Positions 44,424-58,989 of a stretch of DNA of 64,000 nt are shown here, in pieces. Under the pieces are notes generated by a model. That model had not been told where the DNA came from. It made no database searches and saw only the letters and a program-made list of their open reading frames with translations. A program made the translations under genes and the position numbers. Source of the stretch: Eriocheir sinensis (Eukaryota; Arthropoda; Malacostraca; Decapoda; Varunidae); the NCBI RefSeq assembly GCF_024679095.1, contig NW_026111754.1, forward strand, positions 496,001-560,000, read 5' to 3'. The stretch's first letter is position 1; each line of letters opens with the position of its first letter.

Positions 44424-46368
44424 ATATAATATATTTTTATATATATTACAATATTTAATGTATATTTTGTATATATGTATATTTTATCCAAATTTACGTG
44501 ATTTTATATGTATTGTTTATATTTTCCACAAATTTACATTATTTTATGTGAGTTTTGTATATGTATCAATACAAATTTGCCTTAACTTTATGTGTGTATT
44601 TCTTGCATATCTACTTTTCAAACAAATTTAAATTATTTTTTGTGGATTTTTGTATATATATTTTTATACAAATTCTTTGTTATTTTATTTGTTTTTTGTA
44701 TATATATTTTCCTAGCAAATATACATTCTTTTATTGAATTTTTGTGTATTTAATTTTTACAGAGTTTACATTATTTTATGTGTGTATTTTGTATATATAT
44801 TTTTCACGTATTTAAATCTATTTTATGTGTATTTTATATACATTTTCATAAAATTTACGTTATTTTATTGAGTGTATTCGTATATATTTTGGAAACATTT
44901 TATGCTAAATTCATGCTATTTTATGTGTATTGTATATATATTTTCAAGGTTACAAATTTATATTATTTTATGTGTATTCTTACATATTTTGGTTTTACAA
45001 ATTTACCTATTTTATGTTTATTTTGTATATTTATTTCATCTAATTTAAATTATTTAATGTGTATATTTGTATTTGTATTATTCAGTGTTATTTTATGTGT
45101 AGTTTATATATATTTTCATCCAAAATTACTATTATTTTTTATTGTTATTTTCTTAATTTAACTCGATACGACTCTAGATTATTTGCATAGGTATTTTGTA
45201 TACATATTTTTATACTCATTTACATTATACTATCTAATGTGTGTTTCTTGTATTTTTTTTTTATGTAAACTAATTTATGTGTGCTATTTTGTACATTATT
45301 TTTTATAGAAACTTAAAACGTTGTTTTATGTGTATTTTGTATATGTTTTCTCATTCAAATTTTACATTATTTAATTGGTTTTTTGTTTGTTTATTTTGAT
45401 AATGAATGACTTGATTATTGGCGTATTTTGTAAATATTTTTATACGTATTTACATTATTTAATGTGTATTTTGTTTATATATTTTTTACAAATTTACGTT
45501 ATATGTGTATTTGTTAAAATATTTTGAAACGAATTTATTTTTATTTTATGTATTTTGTATATATATTTCAATTCAAATTTAGCTTATTTTGTGTGTATTT
45601 TGTATATATTTTCATGCAAATTTAATTACTTGTGTATTTTTGTATATAGTTTTATACAAATTTACGTTATTTTATGTGTATTTTGTATATTTATATTTAT
45701 ACAAATACACATTCTCTTATTGGTATTTTTGTTTATTTATATTTATAATGAATTTACATTATCTTTATGTGTATTTTGTATATTTTTTTACATTTTTGAT
45801 GTATTTTGTATTTGTATTTCAATTTAATTTTATGTGTATTTTGTATATATATATTTATAGAAATCTACGTTATTTTATGTGTATTCGTATATATATTTTG
45901 AAGCAAATTTACATTGTTTTATATGTTTTATATCTATTTCAATACAAATTTATTTTATTGTATGTGTTTTTGTATATTTATTTTAATACAAATTCAAATA
46001 TTTTATGTGTATTATGGTATATATAATTTTATAAAAATGCGTTATTTTATAGGTATTTTGCATCTTAGTTTTCATACAAATGTACATTATTTTATTAATA
46101 TTCTGCATATATTTTGATTCGATTTTATATTATACTATTTGTGTTTTGTATATATTTTTTATACATATTTGCATTATTTAATGTGTATTTTTATATATAT
46201 TTTATACAAATTAACGTCATTTTAAGTGTATTTTGTTTAGAATTTCATTCAAATTTACATTATTTTGTGTATTTTGTATATTTATTTATACAAATTTACC
46301 TAATATTATGTGTATTTTGTATATTTATTTTCATACAAATTTAAATTATTTTGTGTTTTTGTATATAC
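44424..46368 (+). repeat. Satellite block 43, plus orientation
   Basis: 44,424-45,370 copies block 7 with many small insertions. 45,370-46,368 adds a 19-mer-like run with the GTATTCG, GTATATAGTTT and ATTCTGC subtypes that has no counterpart at 8.65 kb. Confidence 0.83.
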
Positions 46369-48129
46369 ATATAGAGTAAATTTCATGAAAATATATATTC
46401 ATATAAAATTATGTAAATAAGTATAAAATATATATATCAAATACATCAAAAAATGAAAATTGTATCAAAATAAATAAACAAAATTGATAAAAGAACGTAT
46501 ATTTGTAGGAAAATAAATATACAAAATACATTCTTTTATTGAAAATTTGAATAAAATATATATAAAAACTAAAAATAAATTTCAATTTGTATGAAAATAG
46601 ATATACAAAATACACATATAATTAGTTAAATTTGTATTTAAATACATGTAAAAAATACACATAAATAATGTAAATTTGTATGAAAATGAAAACAAATTAC
46701 ATAACATAACGTACATTGGTATAAAATATATATACAAAACATACATAGAATAATGTAAAATCGTATCAAAATAAATACACAGAATATCAATAAAATAATG
46801 TAATTTTGTATGAAAATAAAGATGCAAAATACCCATAAAATAAAGCATATTTTTTAAAAATACATATACATGAATACACATAGAATAAATAAATTTGTAT
46901 TAAAATTAATATACAAAATGCACGTACAATAAGGAAATTTGTATTGAAAAATATATAAATGCACATAAAACAATGTATATTTGTTTCAAAATATATATAC
47001 GAATACACATAAATTAACGTATATTTCTATAGAAATATATATAAAAATACACATGAAATGACGTAAAACGTATAAAATATATATACACAATACACATTAA
47101 ATAATGTAAATTCGCATCAAAATAAATAAACAAAATATCAATAAAAGAATGTGTATTTGTATGAAAATAGATATACAAAATACATAAAATATTGTAAATT
47201 TGTATAAAAACTCTATTAAAAAATACACAAAAATAATTTAAATTTGTATAAAATATATATACAAAATACATAAAACTAGTTAAATTTGTATTGAAATACA
47301 TATACAAAATACACATAAAATAATGTAAATTTGAATGAAAATATATAAACAAATACACTTAAAATAACGTAGATTTGTATGAAATATATATATACTAAAT
47401 ACACATTAAATAAAGTAAATATGTATAAAAAAATATATACAAAAGAGAAATAGAATAATGTAAAATAGTATCAAAATAAATACACAGAATATTAATAAAA
47501 TAATGTAAATTTGTATGAAAATAAAGATGCAAAATAATCATAAAACAACGCATTTTTTTTATGAAAATATATATACCAAAAAAACACATAAAATAATGTA
47601 AATTTGTTACAATAAATATACAAATGCACATACAATAAGTTAAATCTGTATTGAAATAGATATGAAAAATAATCATAAAACTATGTAAATTTGTTTCAAA
47701 ATATATATACGAATACACATATAATAACGTAGATTTCTATAAAAATATATATTCAAAATACACATAAAATGAAGTAAATACGTATAAGAAAATGTATTCA
47801 AAATACACATAAAATATTGTAATCTCGTATCAAAATAAATAAACTAAATGCCAATAAAAGAATGTTTACTTGTATAAATATAAATATACAAAATACACAT
47901 GAAATAACGGAAAATTGTATAAAACTATATACAAAAATAAACAAAAATAATTAAATTTGTATGAAAATATATACAAAAGATAAAGTAAGCTAAATTTGAA
48001 TTGAAATAATATATAGAAAATACATAAATAATGTAAATTTGTATCAAAATATAATTCAACATATATTAAAATTAATATACAAAATGCGTATATATTAAGG
48101 TAAATTTGAAAAAATATGCAACATACACG
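46369..48129 (-). repeat. Satellite block 44, minus orientation
   Basis: Copy of block 8. The first 70 bp (AGAGTAAATTTCATG) resemble 55,373-55,440. It ends at ACATACACGATTACTC. Confidence 0.88.
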
Positions 48130-49369
48130 ATTACTCATACAAATTTATATTATTTTATTGGTATTTTGTTTATTTATTTTGATACGAGTTACATGATTAT
48201 ATGTGTATTTTGTACACATTTTTTTATACGTATTTACATTATTAATGTGTATTTTGTTCACATATTTACGTTATTATATGTGTATTTGTATAAATATTTT
48301 GATACAAATTTACTTTATTTCATGTATTTTGTATATATATTTCAATTCAAATTTAGCTTATTTTGTGTGTATTTTGTATATATTTTCATTCAAATTTAAT
48401 TACTTCTGTGTGTTTTTGTATATAGTTTTATATAAATTTACGTTATTTTATGTGTATTTTGTATATTTATATTTATACAAATACACATTCTTTTATTGCT
48501 ATTTTGTTTATTTATTTTGATACGAATTTACATTATTTTATGTGTTTTTTGTATACATTTTTTTTACTTCATTTTATGTGTATTATGTATATATATTTTT
48601 ATAGAAATCTACGTTATTATATGTGTATTCGTATATATTTTGAAACAAATTTGCATTGTTTTATATGTATTTTGCATATCTATTTCAATATAAATTTACG
48701 ATATTGTATGTGTTTTTTGTATATTTATTTTAATACAAATTTAATTTTTTGATGTGTATTTTGGTATATATATTTTTATAAATAAAAAAATGCGTTATTT
48801 TATGGGTATTTTGCTTCTTTATTTTCATACAAATTTACATTATTTTATTAATATTCTGTGTATTTATTTTGATACGATTTTACATTATTTTTATTTGTGT
48901 TTTGTACATATTTTTTTATACAAATTTACGTTATTTTAAGTGTATTTGTTTATGTATTTTCATTCAAATTTACATTATTTTATGTGTATTTTGTGTATGT
49001 ATTTCAATACAAATTTACTTAATTTTATGTGTATTTTGAATATTTATTTTCATACAAATTTAAAATATTTTTGTGTATTTTTGTATATAGTTTGATACAA
49101 ATTTAGGTTATTTTATGTGTATTTTGTATATCTATTTTCATATAAATACACATTCTTTTATTGATATTTTGATTATTTATTTTGACGCGAATTTTATGTG
49201 AATTTGTTTTCATTTCATACAAATTTACATTATTTTATGTGTATTTTGTACATGTATTTAAATACAAATTTAACTAATTATATGTGTATTTTGTATATCT
49301 ATTTTCACACAAATTGAATTTTTTTTTTTTGTTTTTTTGTATATATTTTTATTCAAATTTTCGTAATCT
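48130..49369 (+). repeat. Satellite block 45, plus orientation
   Basis: Contains the GACGCGAATTTTATGTGAA jump at about 49,187. Counterparts are blocks 55 and 30 (inverted). Ends at TTCGTAATCTTATAAAA. Confidence 0.9.
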
Positions 49370-50392
49370 TATAAAAATATATATACCAAAATACACATAA
49401 AATATTTAAATTTGCATTGAAATAAATATACAAAATGCACATACAATAAGGTAAATTTGTATTGAAAGAGATATGCAAAAATACATATAAAACAATGTAA
49501 ATTTGTTTCAAAATATATATACGAATACAAATAAAAAACGTAGATTTCTATAAAAATATATATACAAAATACACATAAAATTAAGTAAATACGTATAAAA
49601 AAATGTATACAAAATACACATAAAATAATGTAAATTCGAATTAAAATATATAAACAAAATACCAATAAAAGAATGTGTATTTGGATAAATATAAATATAC
49701 AAAATACACATACAAAATAAACATAAAATAAGGTAGATTTGTAAAAAAATATCTGTACAAAATACACATAAAATAATGTAAATTTATATAAAAATATATA
49801 TACAAATACACATAAAATACCATGAATTTGTATAAAAATATATATTCAAAATAAATTTTAAATAATGTAAAAGCGTATAAAAATATATATACAAAGTACA
49901 TATAAAATAATGTAAATTCGTATCAATATAAATCAACAAAACACCAATAAAATAATATATATTTGAATGAAAATAAATTTACAAAATACACATAACATAA
50001 CTAAAATTTGTATTAAAATATATACAAAAATACATAGAAATAATTTGAATTTGTATGAAAATAGATATACAAAATACAAATAAAACTAGGTAAATTTGTG
50101 TCAAAATATATAAACAAATACACATAAAATAACGTAAATTTTTATGAAAAATATATACAAAATACACATAGAATAATGTCAATTCGTATCAAAATGAATG
50201 AGCAGAATATCAATAAAATAATGTAAATTTGTATGAAAATAAAGATGCAAAATACCCAAAAAATAAAGCATATGTTTATAAAAATACAGATACAAAAATA
50301 CACATCGAACTATTAAATTTGTATTAAAATTAATATACAAAATGCGATTATAATAAGGTAAATTTGTATTGAAAAAATATGCAACATACACG
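49370..50392 (-). repeat. Satellite block 46, minus orientation
   Basis: Direct copy of 11,596-12,660 with one monomer missing near 50,090. Mirror partner is the eroded block 39. Confidence 0.88.
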
Positions 50393-51520
50393 TTTACTCA
50401 TACAAATTTACATTATTTTATTGGTATTTTGTTTATTTATTTTGATACGAATTACATGATTATATGTGTATTTTGTACATATTTTTTTATACGTATTTTC
50501 ATTATTTAATGTGTATTTTATTTATATATTTTCATACAAATTTACGTTATTATAAGTGTATTTGTATAAATATTTTCATACAAATTTACTTTATTTCATG
50601 TATTTTGTATATATATTTCAATTCAAATTTAGCTTATTTTGTGTGTATTTTGTATATATTTTAATACAAATTTAATTACTTCTGTGTATTTTTGTATATA
50701 GATTGATATAGATTTACGTAGTTTTATGTGCACTTTGTATATTTATATTTAGACAAATACACATTCTTTTATTGGTATTTTGTTTATTTATTTTGATACG
50801 AATTTACATTATTTTATGTGTTTTTTGTATACATTTTTTTATACTTATTTACTTCATTTTATGTGTATTTTGTATATATATTTTTATGGAAATCTACTTT
50901 ATTTTATGTGTATTCGTATATATGTTTTGAAACAAATTTACATTGTTTTATATGTATTTTGCATATCTATTTCAATACAAATTTACTTTATTGTATGTGT
51001 TTTTTGTATATTTATTTTAATACAAATTCAATTTTTTGATGTGAATTTTGGTAAATATATTTTTATAAATAAAAAAAATGCGTTATTTTATGGGTATTTT
51101 GCTTCTTTATTTTCATACAAATTTACATTATTTTATTAATATTCTGTGTATTTATTTTTATACGATTTTACATTATTCTATTTGTGTTTTGTACATATTT
51201 TTTTTATACAAATTTACGTTATTTTAGGTGTATTTGTTTATGTATTTTCATTCAAATTTACATTATTTTATGTGTATTTTGTGTATGTATTTCAATACAA
51301 ACTTACATAATTTTATGTGTATTTTGTATATTTATTTTCATACAAATTTAAAATATATTTGTGTATTTTTGTATATAGTTTGATACAAATTTAGGTTATT
51401 TTATGTGTATTTTGTACATGTATTTAAATACAAATTTAACTAATTACATGTGTATTTTGTATATCTATTTTCATACAAATTGAAAGTTTTTTTTGTTTTT
51501 TTGTATATGTTTTTATTCAA
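50393..51520 (+). repeat. Satellite block 47, plus orientation
   Basis: Follows block 13 closely to about 51,400, then jumps to GTACATGTATTTAAATAC. Stops abruptly inside a monomer at TTTTATTCAA. Confidence 0.88.
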
Positions 51521-51573
51521 ATACACATACAATATTTAAATTTGCATTGAAATAAATATACAAAAAAGGTAGA
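51521..51573 (-). repeat. Satellite block 48, minus remnant
   Basis: Just over one A-rich monomer, followed by AAAAAAGGTAGATTACATT, the same minus-to-plus junction as at 58,231. Confidence 0.8.
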
Positions 51574-52120
51574 TTACATTATTTTATATGTACTTTGTAT
51601 ATATATTTTTATACGCTTTTACATTATTTAATATTTATTTTGAATATATATTTTTATACAAATTCATGGTATTTTATGTGTATTTGTATATATATTTTCA
51701 TATAAATTTACATTATTTTATGTGTATTTGTAAATATATTTTATTACAAATCTACCTTATTTTATGTTTATTTTGTATGTGTATTTTGTATATTTAGATT
51801 TATCCAAATACACTTTCTTTTATTGGTATTTTGTTTATTTATTTTAATTCGAATTTACATTATTTTATGCGAATTTTGTATACATTTTTTTTATACGTAT
51901 TTACTTAATTTTATATGTATTTTGTATATATATTTTTATAAAAATCTACGTTTTTTTATTTGTATTCGTATATATATTTTGAAACAAATTTACATTGTTT
52001 TATATGTATTTTTGCATATCTCTTTCAATACAAATTTACCTTATTGTATGTGCATTTTGTATATTTATTTCAATGCAAATTTAACTATTTTATGTGTATT
52101 TTGGTATATATATTTTTATA
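51574..52120 (+). repeat. Satellite block 49, plus orientation
   Basis: Carries TTCATGGTATTTTATGTG and TTTTGTATGTGTATTTTG variants and ends at TTTTTATAAGGTTACG. Tandem partner 58,232-58,776 (547 versus 545 bp). Confidence 0.9.
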
Positions 52121-52332
52121 AGGTTACGAAAATTTGAATAAAAATATATACAAAAAAACAAAAAAATAAATTTAAATTTAAATGAAAATAGATATACAAA
52201 ATACACATATAATTAGTTAAATTTGTATTTAAATACATGTACAAAATACACATATAATAATGTAAATTTGTATGAAATGAAAACAAATTCACATAAAATA
52301 ACGTACATTTCAGTATAAATAGATATACAAAA
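52121..52332 (-). repeat. Satellite block 50, minus island
   Basis: Ends at ACAAAATAATTTTATGTG, the reverse form of the junction at 32,853. Tandem partner 58,777-58,989. Confidence 0.88.
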
Positions 52333-54344
52333 TAATTTTATGTGTATTTTGTATATTTATTTTCATACAAATTTAAATTATTTATGTGTATTTTTGTATA
52401 TAGTTTTATACAAACTTAGGTTATTTTATGAGTATTTTGTATATCTATTTTCATACAAATACACACTTTTTATTGATATTTTGTTTATTTATTTTGACGA
52501 GAATTTAAATTATTTAATATGTTTTTGTATATATATTTTTATACGTATTTACATCATTTCATGTGTATTTTGTATATATATTTATAGAAATCTACGTTAT
52601 ATTATGTGTATTCGTATATAGATTTTAAACAAATTTACACTTTTATGTGTATTTTGCATATTTTTTCAATACAAATTTACCTTATTGTATATACATTTTG
52701 TATATTTAATTTTAATACAAATTTAATTATTCTATATGTATTTTTTTATATGTATTTTTTTAAAAATATGCTTTATTTTATGGGTATTTTGCATCTTTAT
52801 TTTCATACAAATTTACGTTATTTTATTGATATTCTGCTCATTCATTTTGATACGATTTGACATTATTTTATGTGTATTTTGTATATATTTTTAATACAAA
52901 TTTACGTTATTTTTTGTGTATTTGTTTATATATTTTGACACAAATTTACAATATTTTATGGGTATTTTGTATATATATTTCAAAAGAAATTTACCTAGTT
53001 TTATGTGTATTTTGAATATCTATTTTCATACAAACTCAAATTATTTCTATTTATTTTTGTATATATTTCAATACAAATTTTAGTTATGTTATGTGTATTT
53101 TGTAAATCTATTTTCATTCAAATATATATTATTTTATTGGTATTTTGTTGATTTATATTGATACGAATTTACATTATTTTATATGTAATTTTTATATATA
53201 TTTTTATACGCATTTACATTATTTAATATTTATTTTCAATATATAATTTTATACAAATTCATGGTATTTTATGTGTATTTGTATATATATTTTCATATAA
53301 ATTTACATTATTTTATGTGTATTTTGTACATATATTTCATTACAAATTTACCTTATTTTATGTTTATTTTGTATGTGTATTTTGTACATTTATATTTATA
53401 CAAACACACATTCTTTTATTGATATTTTGTTTATTTATTTTGTTTCGAATTTATATTATTTTATGTGTATTTTGTTTACATTTTTTTATACGTATTTACC
53501 TAGTTTTATGTGTATTTTGTATATATATTTTTTATAGAAATCTACGTTATTTTATGAGTAGTCGTATATATATTTTGAAACAAATTTACATTGTTTTATA
53601 TGTATTTTTGCATATCTCTTTCACTAGAAATTTACCTTATTGTATGTGCATTTTGTATATTTATTTCAAAACAAATTTAAATATTTTATGTGTATTTTGG
53701 TATATATATTTTTATAAGAAATGCGCTATTTGATGGGAGTTTTGCATCTTTATTTTCATAGAAATATACATTATTTTATTAATATTCGGTATATTTATTT
53801 TGATACGATTTTACATTATTCTATTTGTTTTTTGTATATATATTTTTTTATACATATTTACATTATTTAATGTGTATCTTGCATATATATTTCATACAAA
53901 TTTATTATCTATTATTTATTTTCATACAAATACACATTCTTTTCATGATATTTTGTTTATTTATTTTGACAAGAATTTACATTACTTAATATGTAGTTTA
54001 TATATATATTTTTATACATATTTACATAATTTCATGTGTATTTTGTATATATATTTCTATAGAAATCTACGTTATTTTATGTGTATTCGTATATATATTT
54101 TGAAACAAATTTACACAGTTTTATTTGTATTTATCGTTTTTTTTCAATACAAATTTACCTTATTGTATGTGTGCATTTTGTATATTAATTTTGATACAAA
54201 TTTAATTATTCTATGTGTATTTTTGTATATGTATTTTTGGAAAAAAATATGCTTTATCTTATGGGTATTTTGCATCTTTATATTCATACAAATTTAAATT
54301 ATTTTATTGATATTCTGTGTACTTATTTTGATCCGATTTTACAA
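52333..54344 (+). repeat. Satellite block 51, plus orientation
   Basis: Tandem partner 58,990-60,960. The right end lacks the usual ATTATTCTATGT before ATAACAAAAATAAA, a 12-base loss that its partner does not share. Confidence 0.9.
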
Positions 54345-55733
54345 ATAACAAAAATAAATACAGAATAAACAAAAGTAGATATGCAAAATACATATAAGCA
54401 ATGTAAATTTGTTTCAAAATATATATACGAATACACATGAATTAAGGTAGATTTCTATAAAAATATATATACAAAATACACATAAAAAAAGGTAAATACG
54501 TATAAAAAATGTATACAAAATACACATAAAATAGTGTAAATTATTATCAAAATAAATAAACAAAATACCAATAAAAGAATGTGTATTTGTATAAATATAT
54601 ATATACAAAATTCACATTAAATAATATAAATTTGTTTAAAACTATACAAAATACATATGAAATGATGTAAATACGTATAAAAATATATATACAAAATACA
54701 CATTAAATAATGTAAATTCGCGTCAAAAAAAAATAAACAAAATATCAATTAAAGAATGTGTATTTGTATGAAAATAGATATACAAAATACACATAAAATA
54801 ACCTAAATTTATATCAAACTATATACAAAAATACACAAAAATATTTTGAATTTGTATGAAAATAAATATACAAAATACACATAAAACTAGGTAAATTTGT
54901 ATTGAAATACATACACAAAATACACATAAAATAATGTAAATTTGAATGAAAATACATAAACAAATACACTTAAAATAACGTAAATTTGTATAAAAAAAAT
55001 ATGTACAAAACACAAGTAGAATAATGTAAAATCGTATCAATATAAATACACAGAATATTAATAAAATAATGTAAATTTGTATGAAAATAAAGAAGCAAAA
55101 TACCCATAAGATAACGCATTTTTTTATTTATAAAAATATATATACCAAAATACACATCAAAAAATTAAATTTGTGTTAAAATAAATATACAAAAAACACA
55201 TACAATAAGGTAAATTTGTATTGAAATAGATATGCAAAATACATATAAAACAATGTAAAATTGTTTCAAAATATATATACGAATACACATAAAATAACGT
55301 AGATTTCTATAAAAATATATATACAAAATACACATCAATGTAGTAAATACGTATAAAAAAATGTAAAGAGTAAATTTCTATGAAAATATATATTCAAAAT
55401 ACATATAAAATTATGTAAATAAGTATAAAAAATATATATATATCAAATACACCTAAAAAAATGAAAATTCGTATCAAAATAAATAAACAAAATTCCGATA
55501 AAAGAACGTGTATTTGTAGGAAAATAAATATACAAAATACTCATAAAATTACGAAAATATGAATAAAAATATATAAACAAAAAAAAAAAAATAAATTTCA
55601 ATTTGTATGAAAATAGATATACAAAATACACATATAATTAGTTAAATTTGTATTTAAATACATGTACAAAATACACATAAAATAATGTAAATTTGTATGA
55701 AATGAAAACAAATTCACATAAAATAACGTACAT
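54345..55733 (-). repeat. Satellite block 52, minus orientation
   Basis: Tandem partner 60,961-62,333. Both have ACACATCAATGTAGTAAATA followed by an abrupt jump to AAAGAGTAAATTTC, a shared internal breakpoint. Confidence 0.9.
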
Positions 55734-55850
55734 TTTTTTTAAATATGCTTTATTTTATGGGTATTTTGCATCTTTATTTTCATACAAATTTAAATAATTT
55801 TATTGATATTCTGTGTACTTATTTTGATACGATTTTACATTATTCTATGT
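55734..55850 (+). repeat. Satellite block 53, plus island
   Basis: About two and a half monomers between ACGTACATTTTTTTTAAAT and CTATGTATAACAAAA. Tandem partner 62,334-62,445. Confidence 0.87.
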
Positions 55851-56592
55851 ATAACAAAAATAAATACAAAATACATAAAAATAATTTAAATTTGTATAAA
55901 TATATATACAAAATACACATAAAACTAGTTATATTTATTGAAATATATATAAAATACACATAAAATAATGTAAATTTGAATGAAAATATATAAACAAATA
56001 CACTTAAAATAACGTAAATTTGTATGAAATATATATAGAAAAATACATTAAATAATGTAAATATGTATAAAATATATATACAATAAATATAAAATATATA
56101 ATAATAAATTTGTATTGAAATAGATATGCAAAATACACATAAAAACAATGTAAATTTGTTTCAAAATATATATACGAATACACATAAAATAACGTTTTAT
56201 AAAAATATATATAAAAAACATAAAATGAAGTAAATACGTATAAGAAAATGTATACAAAATACACATAAAATAATGTAATCTCGTATCAAAATAAATAAAC
56301 TAAATGCCAATAAAAGAATGTTTATTTGTATAAATAAATATACAAAATACACATAAAATAACGGAAAATTGTATAAAACTATATATAAAAATAAAAATAA
56401 TTAAATTTGTATGAAAATAGATATAAAAGACATAAAATAAGCTAAATTTGAATTGAAATAAATATAGAAAATACATAAAATAATGTAAATTTGTATCAAA
56501 ATATAATTCAAATACACATATATTAAAATTAATATACAAAATGCGTATATAATAAGGTAAATTTGTATTGAAAAAAATATGCAACATACACG
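55851..56592 (-). repeat. Satellite block 54, minus orientation
   Basis: Lacks about four monomers near 56,075-56,105 relative to its mirror 35,284-36,219. Also similar to 47,190-48,129. Confidence 0.87.
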
Positions 56593-57841
56593 TTTACTCA
56601 TACAAATTTATATTATTTTATTGGTATTTTGTTTATTTATTTTGATACGAATTACATGATTATATGTGTATTTTGTACATATTTTTTATACGTATTTACA
56701 TTATTTAATGTGTATTTTGTTTATATATTTTCATACAAATTTACGTTATTATATGTGTATTTGTATAAATATTTTGATACAAATTTACTTTATTTCATGT
56801 ATTTTATATATATATTTCAATTCAAATTTAGCTTATTTTGTGTGTATTTTTTATATATTTTCATACAAATTTATTTACTTCTGTGTGTTTTTGTATATAG
56901 TTTTATATAAATTTACGTTATTTTATGTGTATTTTGTATATTTATATTTATACAAATACACATTCTTTTATTGCTATTTTGTTTATTTATTTTGATACGA
57001 ATTTACATTATTTTATGTGTTTTTTGTATACATTTTTTTATACGTATTTACTTCATTTTATGTGTATTATGTATATATATTTTTATAGAAATCTACGTTA
57101 TTATATGTGTATTCGTATATATATTTTGAAACAAATTTGCATTGTTTTATATGTATTTTGCATATCTATTTCAATATAAATTTACGATATTGTATGTGTT
57201 TTTTGTATATTTATTTTAATACAAATTTAATTTTTTGATGTGTATTTTGGTATATATATTTTTATAAATAAAAAAAATGCGTTATTTTATCTGTATTTTG
57301 CTTCTTTATTTTCATACAAATTTACATTATTTTATTAATATTCTGTGTATTTATTTTGATACGATTTTACATTATTTTTATTTGTGTTTTGTACATATTT
57401 TTTTATACAAATTTACGTTATTTTAAGTGTATTTGTTTATGTATTTTCATTCAAATTTACATTATTTTATGTGTATTTTGTGTATGTATTTCAATACAAA
57501 TTTACATAATTTTATGTGTATTTTGAATATTTATTTTCATACAAATTTAAAATATTTTGTGTATTTTTGTATATAGTTTGATACAAATTTAGGTTATATT
57601 ATGTGTATTTTGTATATCTATTTCACATAAATACACATTCTTTTATTGATATTTTGATTATTTATTTTGACGCGAATTTTATGTGAATTTGTTTTCATTT
57701 CATACAAATTATTATTTTATGTGTATTTTGTACATGTATTTAAATACAAATTTAACTAATTATATGTGTATTTTGTATATCTATTTCATACAAATTGAAT
57801 TTTTGTTTTTGTTTTTTTGTATAATATTCAAATTGTATTCT
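56593..57841 (+). repeat. Satellite block 55, plus orientation
   Basis: Same content and order as block 45 (1,249 versus 1,240 bp; offset about 8.46 kb), and mirror of block 30. Confidence 0.9.
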
Positions 57842-58231
57842 TATAAAATATATATACTAAAATACACATAAAATATTTAAATTTGCATTGAAATAAATAT
57901 ACAAAATGCACATAATAAGGTAAATTTGTATTGAAAGAGATATGCAAAATACATATAAAACAATGTAAATTTGTTTCAAAATATATATATGAATACAAAT
58001 AAAAACGTAGATTTCTATAAAATATATACAAAATACATAAAATTAAGTAAATACGTTAAAATGTATAAAATACACATAAAATAATGTAATTGAATTAAAT
58101 ATATAAACAAAATACCAATAAAAGAATGTGTATTTGGATAAATATAATATACAAAATACAAAATAAACATAAAATAACAAAATACACATAAAATATTTAA
58201 ATTTGCATTGAAATAAATATACAAAAAAAGT
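57842..58231 (-). repeat. Satellite block 56, minus orientation
   Basis: Mirror of block 29. Many single-base deletions compared with 49,370-49,720, for example TAAATACGTTAAAATG. Confidence 0.85.
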
Positions 58232-58776
58232 AGATTACATTATTTTATATGTACTTTGTATATATATTTTTATCCGCTTTTACATTATTTAATATTTATT
58301 TTGAATATATATTTTTATACAAGTTCATGGTATTTTATGTGTATTTGTATATATATTTTCATATAAATTTACATTATTTTATGTGTATTTGTAAATATAT
58401 TTTATTACAAATCTACCTTATTTTATGTTTATTTTGTATGTGTATTTTGTATATTTAGATTTATCCAAATACACTTTCTTTTATTGGTATTTTGTTTATT
58501 TATTTTAGTTCGAATTTACATTATTTTATGTGAATTTTGTATACATTTTTTTATAAGTATTTACCTAATTTTATATGTATTTTGTATATATATTTTTATA
58601 AAAATCTACGTTTTTTATTTGTATTCGTATATATATTTTGAAACAAATTTACATTGTTTTATATGTATTTTTGCATATCTCTTTCAATACAAATTTACCT
58701 TATTGTATGTGCATTTTGTATATTTATTTCAATGCAAATTTAACTATTTTATGTATTTTGGTATATATATTTTATA
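58232..58776 (+). repeat. Satellite block 57, plus orientation
   Basis: Second tandem copy of block 49 and mirror of block 28. Shares TATCCGCTTTTAC with block 28 (as GTAAAAGCGGATA), where block 49 has ATACGC. Confidence 0.9.
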
Positions 58777-58989
58777 AGGTTACGAAAATTTGAATAAAAA
58801 TATATACAAAAAAACAAAAAAATATATTTAAATTTAAATGAAAATAGATATACAAAATACACATATAATTAGTTAAATTTGTATTTAAATAAATGTACAA
58901 AATACACATATAATAACGTAAATTTGTATGAAATGAAAACAAATTGGCATAAAATAACGTACATTTGCAATAAATAGATATACAAAATA
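58777..58989 (-). repeat. Satellite block 58, minus island
   Basis: Second tandem copy of block 50 and mirror of block 27. Confidence 0.88.

Larger units (their letters stand above)
44231..47340. repeat. Spacer of the giant palindrome (about 3.1 kb)
   Basis: This is the only stretch between the arms that does not mirror itself. It is a direct copy of 7.69-9.70 kb (44,411-45,370 matching 7,690-8,650, then 46,435-47,380 matching 8,690-9,700) with about 1.06 kb of extra satellite between. Confidence 0.8.
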
